Source: Talpa occidentalis
Taxonomy: Eukaryota; Chordata; Mammalia; Eulipotyphla; Talpidae
Direction: 5' to 3'
Length of the DNA: 64,000 bases
NCBI RefSeq assembly: GCF_014898055.3
Contig: NW_023600993.1
Span: forward strand, 20,054,850-20,118,849
Shown: piece after piece, positions 1 to 13,300 of the stretch
Layout of the letters: each line of letters opens with the position of its first letter
Numbering within the stretch: position 1 is the first letter of the stretch
Notes under the pieces: generated by a model
Databases searched by the model: none
What the model saw: the letters and a program-made list of their open reading frames with translations, nothing else
Told to the model about the DNA's origin: nothing
Made by a program: the position numbers and the translations under genes

Positions 1-3000
1 AGTTTACACACAAAATTTATCGATGACATTTTAATCTTTGCAGCGTGATAGCAAATTAAATCTGCCTTGTAGGGGAAGCTTCATATAAAGAACAAAATGA
101 ATATGAAATTATATACTCAGTTTTGAAAAGAAGGAAAGAATCTTTAAATTCAGTAGACGTTTTCCTTTATTCGTTGTTTATGAGGTTTTTTTTTAAGATT
201 GGAGTTTGTAGCTATATCAAGCTATACTCTATAATTCACTTATTTAATTCCTGTCCTCTGCCATATAAACATAATTACTAAGAACAATCAATTTGTTCCA
301 TTTTGATAAAGGACTAAAATAAGAATAGCAGATCACACTGCATGGAATTTGAAGACTGCGGGGGATGTTTACTGTGATGCTACTGAAATCTCCCCTGGTT
401 TCTAGAAGAAGAATAATTTCTGTTCCTTCTTCTTACTCCAGGGACTGAGGTTTGTTTATTTGCTGGGTGAGATCTGGTTTTCAAATAACATACTGCAGAC
501 ATCTAACTGTATCCTGGGATGGGCATGGCAAATGCTCTGGAATTCAGGTCCTGTGGTCTGAGGACATTTTCATGAGATGACCCAGAACCCATCAGGCAGA
601 GTCCTCCATCAGGGGTGGGGAGAGGGCACTACAGGTGGCATCTAGTTCCAAGGCCTGTAAACAAGAGGAACTGAATTGTCCTTCAAGGATCACATGAACG
701 GGAAGAGGATCCCAAGTCTCAAAAGACCCCAGTGCTTACCCCCCCATCCATACTTGAGTTCCAGCCCTCGAGAGCACCCAGCTGAGGTGTGCTCAAGCTT
801 GACCTACTGAAATTGTGAAATTAAAAATGCATGTTTCTAAATACTAAATTTATAGAAATTTGTTGCACAGTCATAAAGTCCTGCCACTGTCAACAACAGT
901 TACAACATGTGATCATCTGTGGTCTAGGGAAATGGGGAAAACAGCAAAAGCTGAGACTCGACAAAGGACGCTTGCATGTCTACATTCTTTTTTAACACTT
1001 GCTCCCGACACAAAAATCCATCTGTTCAGTTAATGGAGGGATGGGAAAGACCCATGCAGGAGAGCTGGCTTGTCCCTTCTGGGTCATCCTAAACCAGCCA
1101 GCCCCCAAGGCAACCTGCTGGCTGACCCTAGATATTTAGGGGATCCAGGGAGCCCCAGCTCACATATGCTTAACACTAGGCTGACCTACAACTTCAAGAG
1201 AAATAAATGCCTATCTTCAAGGTCACTCTCTTTTGAGGTGCTCTGTTAGGCAATATTTGTGGCACTAGATCATTGCTATACTCATCCACTAATTAAAGCT
1301 GCAGGACACATTTAAGATTAAGTACATATATGATTGCCTATTTGCAACTATTTTTTTTAAATGAAAACACTTAAAAGCATAAAAGGAGAGACTGGGGAAC
1401 TGGTGAGAGAGAAGAGCTAACCATTCACTATTAACTCTTGACAAAAAGAAATTATTTTCCAATAAAATTGAAAATACATTTTTAATTTTCTTTAGCATTT
1501 TACAGAGCACATTTAAGCAATAGCAAAAATAAAGGCTGCTTGCATTTTTGATATTAGTCTTTTCCAGAGGCTTTTTTTTCTTTCCTCCAAGGCCTCCAAC
1601 ACCATCACACTTTAGAGTTTCCCAGGGTGCTGGGGCGGGGAATGTTTTCCAGGCCCTGGATGGACAGATCGCCTATAGCAGAGTTCATCCAGCCCCTGCC
1701 TTCCATATGGTGTACCCATCACAGAACCCAGACACTCCCTGATAAAGTGGGACTCCCTACTGGGCCCTGCAACAGTGTTCCTCCCTGAAGAAGGGGGAGA
1801 GGGGCGCTGTGTGCCCAGGAGAGAGGCCAGAGGATGGGGCAGAAATAGAAAACAGATACTCTTTTAGTGGATCTTAAAGAAACTAGAAGAACTTTTCCAT
1901 TCTATGGGCATAGGCCCTCATCTCGGAGGCCCAGCCCTCCAGAGGAGAGATGTTCTGGGCCAGGCGACATTAGGGGTGGCCTTCCTTTCAGAGGACAGAT
2001 CTGTTCTTTTAGATCCTCACAAACTCAGCCCTGGGAATAATAGAGTACAGGAAGCATTATCATTCAGTTCTGATCCACTAAATGTCAGTAAACAAAATGC
2101 ACTCAAAAGAACAATCTTTGGAGTGATTTTGTTTCCCATTTTGGAAAAATAAAATGATAGGATCTTTCTGCAGCCTTGTTATCAACTGGTTCACTCACAA
2201 GAAATACCTTGAAATGTTTCTTTTTCTAATCTGGCTACATGTAAGCATATTCAAACCTGCCTCTGTTTATCCAAGTCCCATGCATATTTCTTGTAAAATG
2301 TGCAGTGTCAGATGAAATGGGCCTAACGGCAGGGGTACAAGATGTAAAGTAACTTTGGCTCTCTTAATGCAGAAAAAAACTCCTTCTTTGGGGATGCTTC
2401 ATAGGAACCCAGTCCTAAGGACTGGATCATCACATTACAGGGCAGACTCAGGGCGCCATCTGCTTCTGTTGGGTGGTCGACTTACTATGACAGGCTGAGA
2501 ACAGTCCATGGATACATGGGGGTGAACTGACTCCAGAAGTCCTAGCAGCAGGAATCATTCAGGTTCTTGGGGGGTACTGCTTCCCTTGATAATCATTCAC
2601 CCCCCAGGGACCAGCCTGCTGGGTCAAGACGCCAGGCGTCAGGAACAATCAGTGGCTTCCACTTCCCCTCTGACTTCTCAGTCATTTTTATCTGAGAATC
2701 ATCCCATCTTGAAAATCTTCTTTCATCCTTAATCAGTTGGGGTTTCACTTCTGTGCACTTGTTTTTATTTTCTTTCCTCAATGTAATGTTGGATTCAAAC
2801 AAATACTTATGCTCCTGCTTGACCTACGATAAATCTAAACTAGCTTCATTTCCTTCAAAATTTACTGAAATATGAAGTAAGCACAAAGAACATGGAGGGC
2901 AAGGATATTAGCCTTATAGTCACAAGCCTTATATTTTTTTCAGAATCCAGACTCAAATAGTGCTTGAAATGTAGAACTAATTCCAGGTTACGGATATCAT

Positions 3001-6000
3001 TTAATCAGTGACCTTCACCGTCTGACTTAAAGACTAGCACAATCCTCTCTCCTTGTTTTATGGGACCAGTTCATCACGTGTTCATAAAAACCTCAGCTAG
3101 TTTTTCACTTGTGAGCTCACCAGACTGAGTCCAAGCTTCTACCCAGCTTTGTTGAGTATCAGTCAAAACGACAGTGATTTTTTTATAAAACAAACTTCTA
3201 TCTTTGTTCAGAGGAAAAAAAAGTAAACTACTTCAAAATGAAAGATTTTAAAATCACCTATTAGCTATAATATACTTCTACCTCTAAATATAGTTCAAAG
3301 CTTCATAGCATAAAACAAAACAGAAAGAAAGGCAGCTTGTCAAGTTTAGAAAATAATCTTCAGCTTTCAATAGAAAATAGACTTCATTTACTCTTAGAAC
3401 AAAAGCAATAACTGTACTTAAATTTTGATATGATTAGGTAATTGCTGCATATAAGTAGTTTAAAAAATAGCATACCTCACACAGCAAGAATGATGTTATG
3501 ATTTTAGGGTGTATGGTCTTCATTTTTAAAAACTACTATTTGCATTGGACCCAGTGAATGTATAAATTGCAGTATCTATCAGTCACCCCTAAATCATAAA
3601 ATTTCTCCTGTCTCTCTTGAAAATCTCAAAATATCACAGCAGGAACATAATCAAACCGAACAGTCATATTTGCAATATGCAATTTAACTGTAATGATACA
3701 CATAAGCATTTCTTTGTCACAAAGTAGTTTCCCTGAGACATTGTATCTTCCAATCAATATGAAAAACAGCATTCCGGGGGAAGCATACTGTTAGCAACAT
3801 ATTTCAATTGAAAAAATAATCTCTCCAAAACTAGAACATTTCCATCAAAGGATACAATCGGAAAGATATCATAAAGGTTTATATAAAACACATATTATGA
3901 TCACATTTAGTTATAGAGCATGAAGACTTTTGCCTTGGTGGGATTTCCTCCCCCAAAACCAAGGTCTTTATAGGCAAGCACTGAGCCTCCCTTGCTAAGG
4001 AGCTTCATAGCTCCATCTCCAGGCTGTTGAAGAGCTGTCCTGCCCTGCTTCCTTTTACCTTACCTTTCTAGTTGAATTTTGTGCTCATGAATATACACCA
4101 TAAGAAAACTAAAAAACAAACCATGAAAGCAGCTTGAAAAGAAGTTTTTCCCACCTTCAGATAGAAGCTGAAGCCATTTCTAAAGGAATCCAGCATATTT
4201 ACCATCCCCAACAAGAGAAATAGCAACAAACATATTTTGCAATTCAGTAAATTAAATAGGGGGATGTGCATACTATGCATATTAATACTGATAGAATGGA
4301 TTAAACAATGCTATTGCTATCATGATCTTGCATGCTAATTTATGATTAATTGATAATATTGTTGGAATTGCACATAATCAACCAGTCGTGTATTTGTTTT
4401 TGAACAAAATTCATAGTATTTAATGAGTCATAGACGGCACTTGTAGGAAGACCTTAACGCCTAACCATGTCCATCATCGTGTAAACTTCATAACAGTGCT
4501 TCTTACTTTAAAATGCCAAAATAACCCATGCACACTGACAGAACCACACAAACACCAGCAGCATTTCTCTGGGAGGTTTCTGAAATTTATCCACGAGCCC
4601 TGGGTCTACTGTCCATGTTACTATTCTCCAAAGAACTTCAATTAAATATCACACGTTTGGAAGAAGACAAAGCTAACAACCAGTAAGCACACGTCTCCTG
4701 CAGTCACTTCCCTGAGAATGGAACATCTTGCTTTTAAAAAAGCAAATTAAAGTTTCAAGTAGATATATGCAGATAGAGTTGGTAGATCAAAACATAATTA
4801 ACTGAAGTATTTATGTATCAAAAGTGATCTGAAGAGACTAATTTACATTCTGTCCCATACAAATATCCAGTGACTGAGAAGTAGATGAATTCACAAGGAT
4901 CTTTGCACAACAAATAATTTATAATTATACAGAAAAAAAAGGGGAGAAAGAGAAAGCTTTAAAATGCAAATAAGAAAAGATTATGAGGCCAATAAAGTTC
5001 AAGTAACAACTTCTTTGCACTAAAAGACAGTTCAAATAGCCCAAACAAAATGATCATTTTTGTTTTATTATGAAGGAAGCATTCCCTTTTTTGAAAGCCT
5101 GAAACTGAGGGCTTTGGAAAAGTTAACTTCACTGTTGGGATGTGACTGCATGAACAAAATAGCACCTGGCTGGTGCCTAACTTCCCTTAGAGGGTGGCTT
5201 TGCACTGGAAGAACATTTGCATTGGTGGCTTAAGGGAGATTTCAAGTAGAGCACATTCATTATTTTGGCAAAAGAATGCATCTACCAGCAGAGTTAATGG
5301 GTCTACAGGTGCTGTTGAAAAGGACAACCTTTTGCTTACTTTTGCTAATTCTTACTGACTTCCAGAACAATAATGTCATTTATTTGCTCCTCAGGAGTTA
5401 GCTAAAAACATTTTGTTTCCATTCTGGTCAATAAGATCAACTGCCCGCATTGGAAAGCACCTTCCAACAAATTATTTTTCTTTTCTCACTAAGGTGTGCT
5501 CTCTGAATATTATTCTTTTCTAAACTTTATTTGCTATATGTTGCCATTTGAGAAAGAACTTGATTGTTCTAACTTTCACCCCATGGCTTTATCTCAATTA
5601 AAGTGTGTGCTCCTCTGGGCCTGTGCCTTCTACATAATGAGGAAAAGTGCTCATCCCACAGATGAAAAGATATAAACATAGTAGTGCAGATTCAAATTCA
5701 GTTGGGAATGGGAATAGAATTTTGCCTGTGTAAATCAACAAAATCACAACCATTTTGATTTCACATGTAAACATCACAAATGGATGGAATTGGTTTGAAA
5801 GCTGAAACTAAAAATTTTCATTACTGTGTTTGCATCTGTTTTTTAAAATTACAGTCTATTTGTCATCATTAATTTGGCTTAAAAACAAAGATGCATTGGC
5901 AATCTTCAAAGACTAAAAGGCATTAGTTCAAGGGAATTTGAATATCATTTAAATATTAAACATACCAATTGCAGAAATAGTATGGATTCACAATGAGATT

Positions 6001-7328
6001 TTTTTCCATACCATTCAAAAAGTTAGTGTTTCACCCACTGTAAATACATTGAATTAAATTTTATTCAATCATGTTAAAAATATTCTAATGTAAATAAAGA
6101 TAACAGGACTTAGTGAGATGCAAATAAAAAGCATACTTTCAGCTTTCAGATTACTAATTATATAGAACTAGATGTTCTTTAAGTAGTTAGAAATGCAGTC
6201 TGATTTGGCAATAAGGGAATTTCCTGATATCATCCCGGTGATAAGAAATCAATTAAACAGATTTTAGCCATTTAAGAATCTAGAAAATTGACATCATAAA
6301 TTTTCCATCCATAGGAGATGGAGATGGCATCTGATTTTCCTTTTTTTTTTTTTTAAGGACATTTCAGTGACTAAAGAAGGATGTCATATTTTATTATGTA
6401 GCTTATTTTCATTTCCAATTCCCAAACAATAAAAATTTTGAAGCAATATAGGTCATTTTAGTAAGGAGGGTCTTAAGTTAAGGAATATTGCATCTTTCAT
6501 AGATTCTATAAACTCTTCAAGGTGCTCTAAAAACACTATAAGTTTGATTAGCAGCAAAGCCTTAGCCTAATCAAAACCTCATTGCTCCCTCATATATCTA
6601 TGTACTTATATATACACATATATATACACTGTACATCAATATATCATATCAGTCTAACCTAAATCTGACCATTTGACAGCTATTCCCAGAGTCTGTGCAA
6701 GGTTACAAATACTGTCTACACTGGATCATGGTTCAAGCCCACTAGCACCCAAGTGGTTAAGATGGAACCAATCCTTTCATTAAAACAAACCAAAACATTT
6801 CAACCACATATTTTGAATTACTTTTAAGATTAAAAAAAAAAACTTGGGGAATACAATGAATTACCCAATATATTATTATTCCAGTTCCTATAATTTTCTT
6901 TATAACTATTTACATGGAATATTTACATGGAAGGCTGGCTGTCTTTAAACACAGTTTCAGCAAACTAAGTATAAAATATTCCTTTGAAAAATATGACAAG
7001 GTGCTTGTTCTTTTTTTTTTTAACTTGGAGGAAAGGTCTGTGAAATGGGTTTTCTTCTCCAGATGAATTCTGCAGCATTTTCTTCCAGGAGCACATTGAG
7101 AGCCCCGTCACCCTGTGGGTAATGCCACCTGGGAATGGAGCTGCCAAGCAATGCAGTTGTCAGGGAGCCGGACACCAGGTCTCCAGAGAGAGGTCCTGTG
7201 GGCACAGTGGCATCATGGTCTTTTCTCTTCCACACTCTTCTAGCAGCGCCCAATCCTTGGGCATCGCTGGCTGAAGTCCAGACTTGAACTTCACTGGGAA
7301 AACCAAGTCCATTCAAAACGCAGCATGT
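1..7328. other. NEK10 3' UTR (right end) and downstream DNA without recognised genes
   Basis: The part next to 7328 must be NEK10 3' UTR on the minus strand; its far end is not defined. The remainder is AT-rich unique sequence with short simple runs: a T-run near 6341-6354 and a TA-rich tract near 6595-6650. No ORF in either strand shows a recognisable domain or splice-supported exon. No SINE of the family seen elsewhere occurs here. A moderately GC-rich patch at about 1600-2020 contains no CpG clustering that I would call an island. Confidence 0.6.
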
Positions 7329-7377
7329 TCATCTTTTGGTCGGGTGATTCTTGGCCCCCCATGGGTAGGAGTGGTAC
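7329..7377 (-). CDS. NEK10: NEK10 terminal coding exon with stop codon
   Basis: The coding part is 49 nt (1 base, 15 codons, TGA). The acceptor is cacttctgaatcttctag. It encodes [15 protein letters not shown] and then TGA at 7331-7329, the expected NEK10 C terminus. The exon continues into the 3' UTR below 7329. I do not assign the polyadenylation site: candidate AATAAA signals on the minus strand occur at 6390-6395 and near 6060, but neither has an obvious GU-rich downstream element. Confidence 0.94.
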
Positions 7378-10300
7378 CTAGAAGATTCAGAAGTGGAAAG
7401 AGTTCTCTATAGTCTGACATTTTATTTTTTTTTTAAAGATTTATTTTATTTATACAAGAGCTGGGGTAGAGGCCAGATGCGCGGGATGGTGAGAGAATTC
7501 ACCAGAGACAGAGCAGGGAGCAGAACAGGCAGATTGACTGAAATACACTGCTGAAGGGAGCAGCGGGTGAGACAGGAGAGGTCTGCCACGCCATGTGGGA
7601 TTCTCGCCGGCCGGCTGGGATCGAACCCACTCTGCGGTGGCTGCGGACAGCTTCACAGTGCAGCGCTCAACCACCTGCACCACCAGGGAGGCCCTATAGT
7701 CTGAAGTTTTAGTTCATATATTCAATTTCACAAGCAGTGACTCAGGCATATAAGTAAATAATACACAGTGAATTAAAAGGGGATTCTAAATGAAGTAGGA
7801 TGGGGACATTTTTAGAAAGCTGCCTTTGGCTGAAATTCAGAGCTAAAGGGGTCTTTTTCAAATCATTAACTAATTGGGTCTGATAACCCTTTATGGTTGA
7901 AAAGTAAACACCCATTCAAAGTAGTTTACATAGTTAAATCCCTGTGTACTTTAAAATATCTACTTCATCCTTCATGGGGTAGGGAGAGCAATACAAGTTG
8001 GCTCAAAGTAGATTTCTTTTTATCTTATATATTGATAACTTCTCAAGACATATTCCATTGTTAAAAAATAAAATGTATGTACCTATAAGCACATAGATGA
8101 TATGTCATCTATCACTTACACAACTCAAACTGTTTTATTCTCGCAATGAATACAACTAAGGCATACTTAGGGATCTATCCCTCTGGTAAGAAGCTAAATG
8201 TTTGCATGTAAAATAAAATAATGCATACACATGATCAAAAACAGAAATTGCTTTGGGCTGGCCAACTTTGTTTGACCTTGGTTCATTTTCTTCACGCTGT
8301 TTTCTTTCTCTCAACTCAGTCCCACCACCCCTTCCAAGAAGCCCAGAAACAAGGAATCCCACATATTGGTTAGGGCTCCTGCCTGCTGCTTTTGTTTCTG
8401 AAACAATTTTCTTTTTCTAATGCAACATCTTATGCCTGGGACAATCTTCCTAACCAACTGCCCAAGCAGTCTCTCCATCATTTAAGCAGCTCCAGAAATC
8501 TTTCCCAGCTATAGACAATCACTGGATAATGGCTTTATTCCAAGACTTTCAGTTTGAAAATGGCATCTACCTAAATATAAACAAAACTCTCTGATCTGAG
8601 CTGAAAATGTGCCATATCTTAGCTTAATGCTCTGGTTGCTATCTGGATGTTTTGTAGACAGAGGCAGGTGTAAGTTTGAACTGGTAGTCTCAGGTTGTAG
8701 ACTTGAATAACGTATGGTTTCTATGTAAATCTCTCGGTGTGATGCTTTAGCAATAACATTTCTTAACATTTGCGATGAGGATGATGAAAGTAAGAACAAG
8801 AGCTGATCTGGGTAGATATTGGTGGAGGAGTTAAATTGTTTCACATTTCTAACCATATTACTTGGGCAGCTTTTCTCAACTTACTGATCCACATAAAAGA
8901 ATAAGTAAACACTGGGGTAAACAAAGTCAATAGATTTCTTTCTTACAGCACATCTCAGAATCTTCCATGTGTTAATGTGTATTGACATTTTCCAAAAATG
9001 GACAATTGCAATTCAGAGTGTCCCAAAATATTTGCCATTAAACTTTATTTTTCAGAAGAGCATGTTTTAATTTAGTCTCTAATAATATTTACTCCTCTTA
9101 TGACACCTATTTGGGCAAGACCTCTTTATTCAGCCTAAGTATCTCTATATGTCCTGTGTATTTAGCATCCTCTATGCCTTGACTGTGGAAAAATCGTGGC
9201 TGGCACAGCTGACCTGATTCATACTTGTGGGGCACTATGTATTTCCAGCTTATGAACTATTAGTGCTTCTAAAGAGATCCTGGCTTATTTCTTGGGAATT
9301 AATTTGGAAATGAATGCCTTTAAGCACAACTAAGGGTTTTTTTTTAATGAGTAAACTGTGAAGAATCTTTTTCCCAAGATATTTTCTATCACTGCTGTTA
9401 GAAATTAACAAAGTTGTATCCTGGCTACACAGATACTTTTAAATAGGTGAGTCAGTTAATTTGAAGCATTTTAAGAAAATGTCATGTATATATCCATCAC
9501 ATGTTGCTGGAATGTGATTGTTTAAACCATACTTTCATATTCTATTTGTAATTCCAAATATAATTGTGAACAGGTTTTTGCCTTCACTAATAAGTATCTC
9601 ATTTTCTGTTTATCATAATAAGAGTTGCAATGTCTTTTAATATGACTTTGGAAGTAGATGTTTGATTTTTAAAAAACCTGATTATAGTAGAACTGAAAAA
9701 GAAAATCATAAATTTCAAAATAAGACCAAAATTATTACTTTTTAAAAAAACGGACAAATAAGAGCTCTTGTAAGAGCTTCCCTAAGTTCCTGTTTTTTCA
9801 TTGCTATTAGTTGATTTTCTGCAAAAATGTGAAAACATTCATTGCCCATGATCTTTAGTCTGAGAAAATGAAGATTAAAAAAAAAAAAAAAGACAAGCAT
9901 GATCTCTGCCCCCACAGCAAGGCACCAGAGGTAATAAGAGGGTAAGCGTCAGGATAGAGACATTCATACTGTCCATGGAAGGCTGAATGTGCTCAGCCTG
10001 AGGGCAGAAAATGAACATTCAAAATCTCTCCCAAGATGGTGGGAGGAGAGTGACTATGGAGATGTTGATTTCTATTAACAGTATACCTTTGTATACCTTG
10101 GAAAATGAAAATTACTCATCACTTCTCTGCAGTTACAAATCACAACAGAACTAAATTTACAAACGTAGTATTTTGGAAATATATTATCAAGCCAAAAGAG
10201 CAAGCAGCTGAATAATCCTACGTGTGATTCATAAGAACAACTCAGACAAAGGAAAAGGGAAAAAAAAATAATGCTGGAGACTGAATTAACCTCAAAAAAG

Positions 10301-13300
10301 AATCTAATTTTCATATCATGACCTTACCTTACCAGGATGATGCTGAGACCACTTTCTTTTAGCATGGCTGGTAGGTATGTTTGGGAAAGATTTCTACAGT
10401 AATTTAAATAGTATTCACAAGATAGTTCCCCTCGCTGGAATGGGAGGGCTCTCTATCAGGCATAGATGGAGAATTCCAGAGAACCATACTTCCTAAAGCA
10501 GCTCTGAGCCACATAGAAAGTACGAGTGGTTACTTATAATCAATTGATAATTCGTTTATGAATGGGTTCCTTGGAAAAGTCGAGTACAGCTCATGTAATG
10601 CACACTGCTGGTGTCCATGTTCCCTCATCCAGAAATACCACTTCAAGGCATTCTAGCCTGACTTCCAACTACATTTCTTTCCCCACAGTTACTAGCATTC
10701 CCTGGACAGAATCCTCCAACAATGGCTGATGGGAACTGGAGCACCCATACTCGTTGGCAACTTGGGATAACTGAGGCACCTGCTCTGCCCTGGTTCTCAT
10801 GCACCCCCAGAGAGATCAGGCTCCAGCCACCCATGATAGTAAGTTGTTAGAAAATGAAATCTTTGAGCTGAGGCGAACCCTGCAGGATCCGCCGCGGCGG
10901 TGAGCGAACGGCTCCGGGCGCCATTAGAGAAGAACAAAGACCCCGGGAGACACGCACACAGCCCGGGCTGCCGGTAAGCCTGCGCGGGAAAGCGGCGCGC
11001 TCGGGGAGCTTGAAAAGCAAGTGCAGACCGGAATCGCGGCTGCCCAGGTCCCCGCGCCTGCGACCTAGGCTTGCGGGGAGACGACCTAGGCTTGCGGGGA
11101 GCCGCACGGAGGTCCTCACTGAGGTGAAGGTCCCTCCCTGAGTGAGCAGGAACCAGGCACCCAGGCACGGGAGCTGTGCAAAAGGCGCCATTCCCGCGCC
11201 ACTGAACTGGGCTACAGCCCGCGTCCTGGAACTGAGGGCTTTGAACTGAGACCCGGGGCACGAAAATTCGGGGCGTGGTTTCTCCACGACGGTGGGGCAC
11301 AGGCAGACACAGCACCCCAAAGCTGTTGAGGTGTACCCTACCATTCCCGCTCTGTTCTCTGTCCCACGGGGTGGGGGGAGGCGAAAAACAGCCCCCCAAG
11401 GACAATAGGAGAGATCTCTGGCGCCACCTAGCGACCAGGAAAAAAAAAAGTCACTAACACCCTATAAAACAGGACATTTCTTAAGACTGCTTGAAAAGGG
11501 CAGAAGGTTTCTGGAGGACCCAGTGGCCAGCCGGGAAGTTATTCCACGCCAGGCCCCTTCCGACCAGCAGTCTGAGCCCACAGAGGGAGCAGGCACCCAC
11601 GTCTGGGGCAGACTGGGTGCGCAGAAGAGTGTGCCTGAAACCGGAGGCACAGGGACTGCATCCCGCTTCGCCATTTGAGAACAGGGACATTTCTTCAGTA
11701 AAACTGCCTAAAACCAGCAGAAAGCTCCCCCAGAAGACAGAGATGGCTCCTGGAAGAGCCAGAGGGGAGCGGAGAAGTTCACCCAAGATGTCAGTCAGTC
11801 CGAGCAACACAGTGTCCCAACGCATACGACAAATTAGAAAACAGACAGTAGGGAGTAGAAGAACCACACGCAACCTAAAAACTCCTCAGGAAAGAAGCAC
11901 ACCACAAAAAGAAAACCACTCCCCAGATTGCAACGACAGCAACTTGGAAGAACTTCTGAGCCTTCCAGAAAGAGAATTTAAAATTGCCATGATTAAAAAA
12001 GTGATAGATCAGAAGAAGGAAATTGAGTCCCTAAAGAGGGAAGTAAGAGAAATGCAGGAGATCAAAGAATTAATGGAGGAACTAAAGAACTCTGGGAAAA
12101 GCAATGAAAGCAGAATAGATGAAATGGAAGAACGAATAAGTAATCTTGAAGACACAGAAATAAAAAGAACCAAAACAGAAAAGGAAAGAGAAGTACGAAG
12201 GAAAAAGAATGAAGAAAGACTTCGGGAACTATCTGACTCCATGAGGAAAGGAAATATAAGAGTTATCGGAATTCCAGAAGGAGAGGAGAGAGATGTAGGA
12301 ACAGAGAAAATATTCATGGATATAATTGAAGAGAACTTCCCAAATGAGAAGAAGGAGCTGAAAATTGATATACAAGAAGCAAGAAGAACACCAAACTTCC
12401 ACGACGAAAGGAAAAACACAGCAAGACACATAATAGTAAAGCTCCCAAGAATCCAGGACAAGGAAAAAATAATGAAGCTGACAAGAGGGAAGAAACAGAT
12501 AACATTCAAAGGAAAACCAATCAGGCTGACATCAGACTTCTCTGAAGAAACACTACGGGCAAGGAGAGAGTGGAGGGACATAGTCAACAGACTCCAAGAA
12601 AACAGATGCCAACCAAGAATACTCTATCCCGCAAAGCTCTCTTTCCTCCATGAAGAAAGAATATGGACCTTCCCAGACAAAGAGAAACTCCGGAATTTCA
12701 TTGCGACTAAACCCCCACTCCAAAAAATACTACAAGGAATCCTAAAGCCAGAACCTCAGAGGGACGAATAACAACGAAAGAAGACCAAAAAAAAAAAAAA
12801 AGTTATTAAAAGAATAAATAAATAAAATCAAAGGAAAGACAAACATAATGGCAAATACAGATGCTAACATATCAATATTAACTCTAAATGTAAATGGACT
12901 AAACTCTTCAATAAAAAGACACAGAGTTGCAGCCTGGATTAAGAAACAAAACCCAACCTTTTGCTGTCTCCAGGAAACACATTTAGCTACAAAAGATAAA
13001 AATAGGCTCAAAGTCAAAGGATGGAAAACAATCCTACAAGCAAATGGGCCAAAAAAGAAAGCAGGAACAGCTATACTTATGTCAGATAAAACAGACTTCA
13101 AACTCAAAAAAATAAAAAGAGACCCCAATGGTCACTACATTATGATTAAGGGGACAATACTTCAAGAAGAAATAACACTCATTAACATATACTCACCAAA
13201 CGAAAGAGCACCAAAATATATCAGACAACTGTTGTCCTCTCTGAAAACAGACATCAGAGAAAACACATATGTAGTGGGAGACTTCAACACACCACTATCA

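Noticed and set aside
11491..11742. Extended N terminus of LINE-1 ORF1 from the first ATG
   Set aside because: The 84 extra codons derive from GC-rich leader sequence and would make ORF1p unusually long. The ATG at 11743 gives the expected length.
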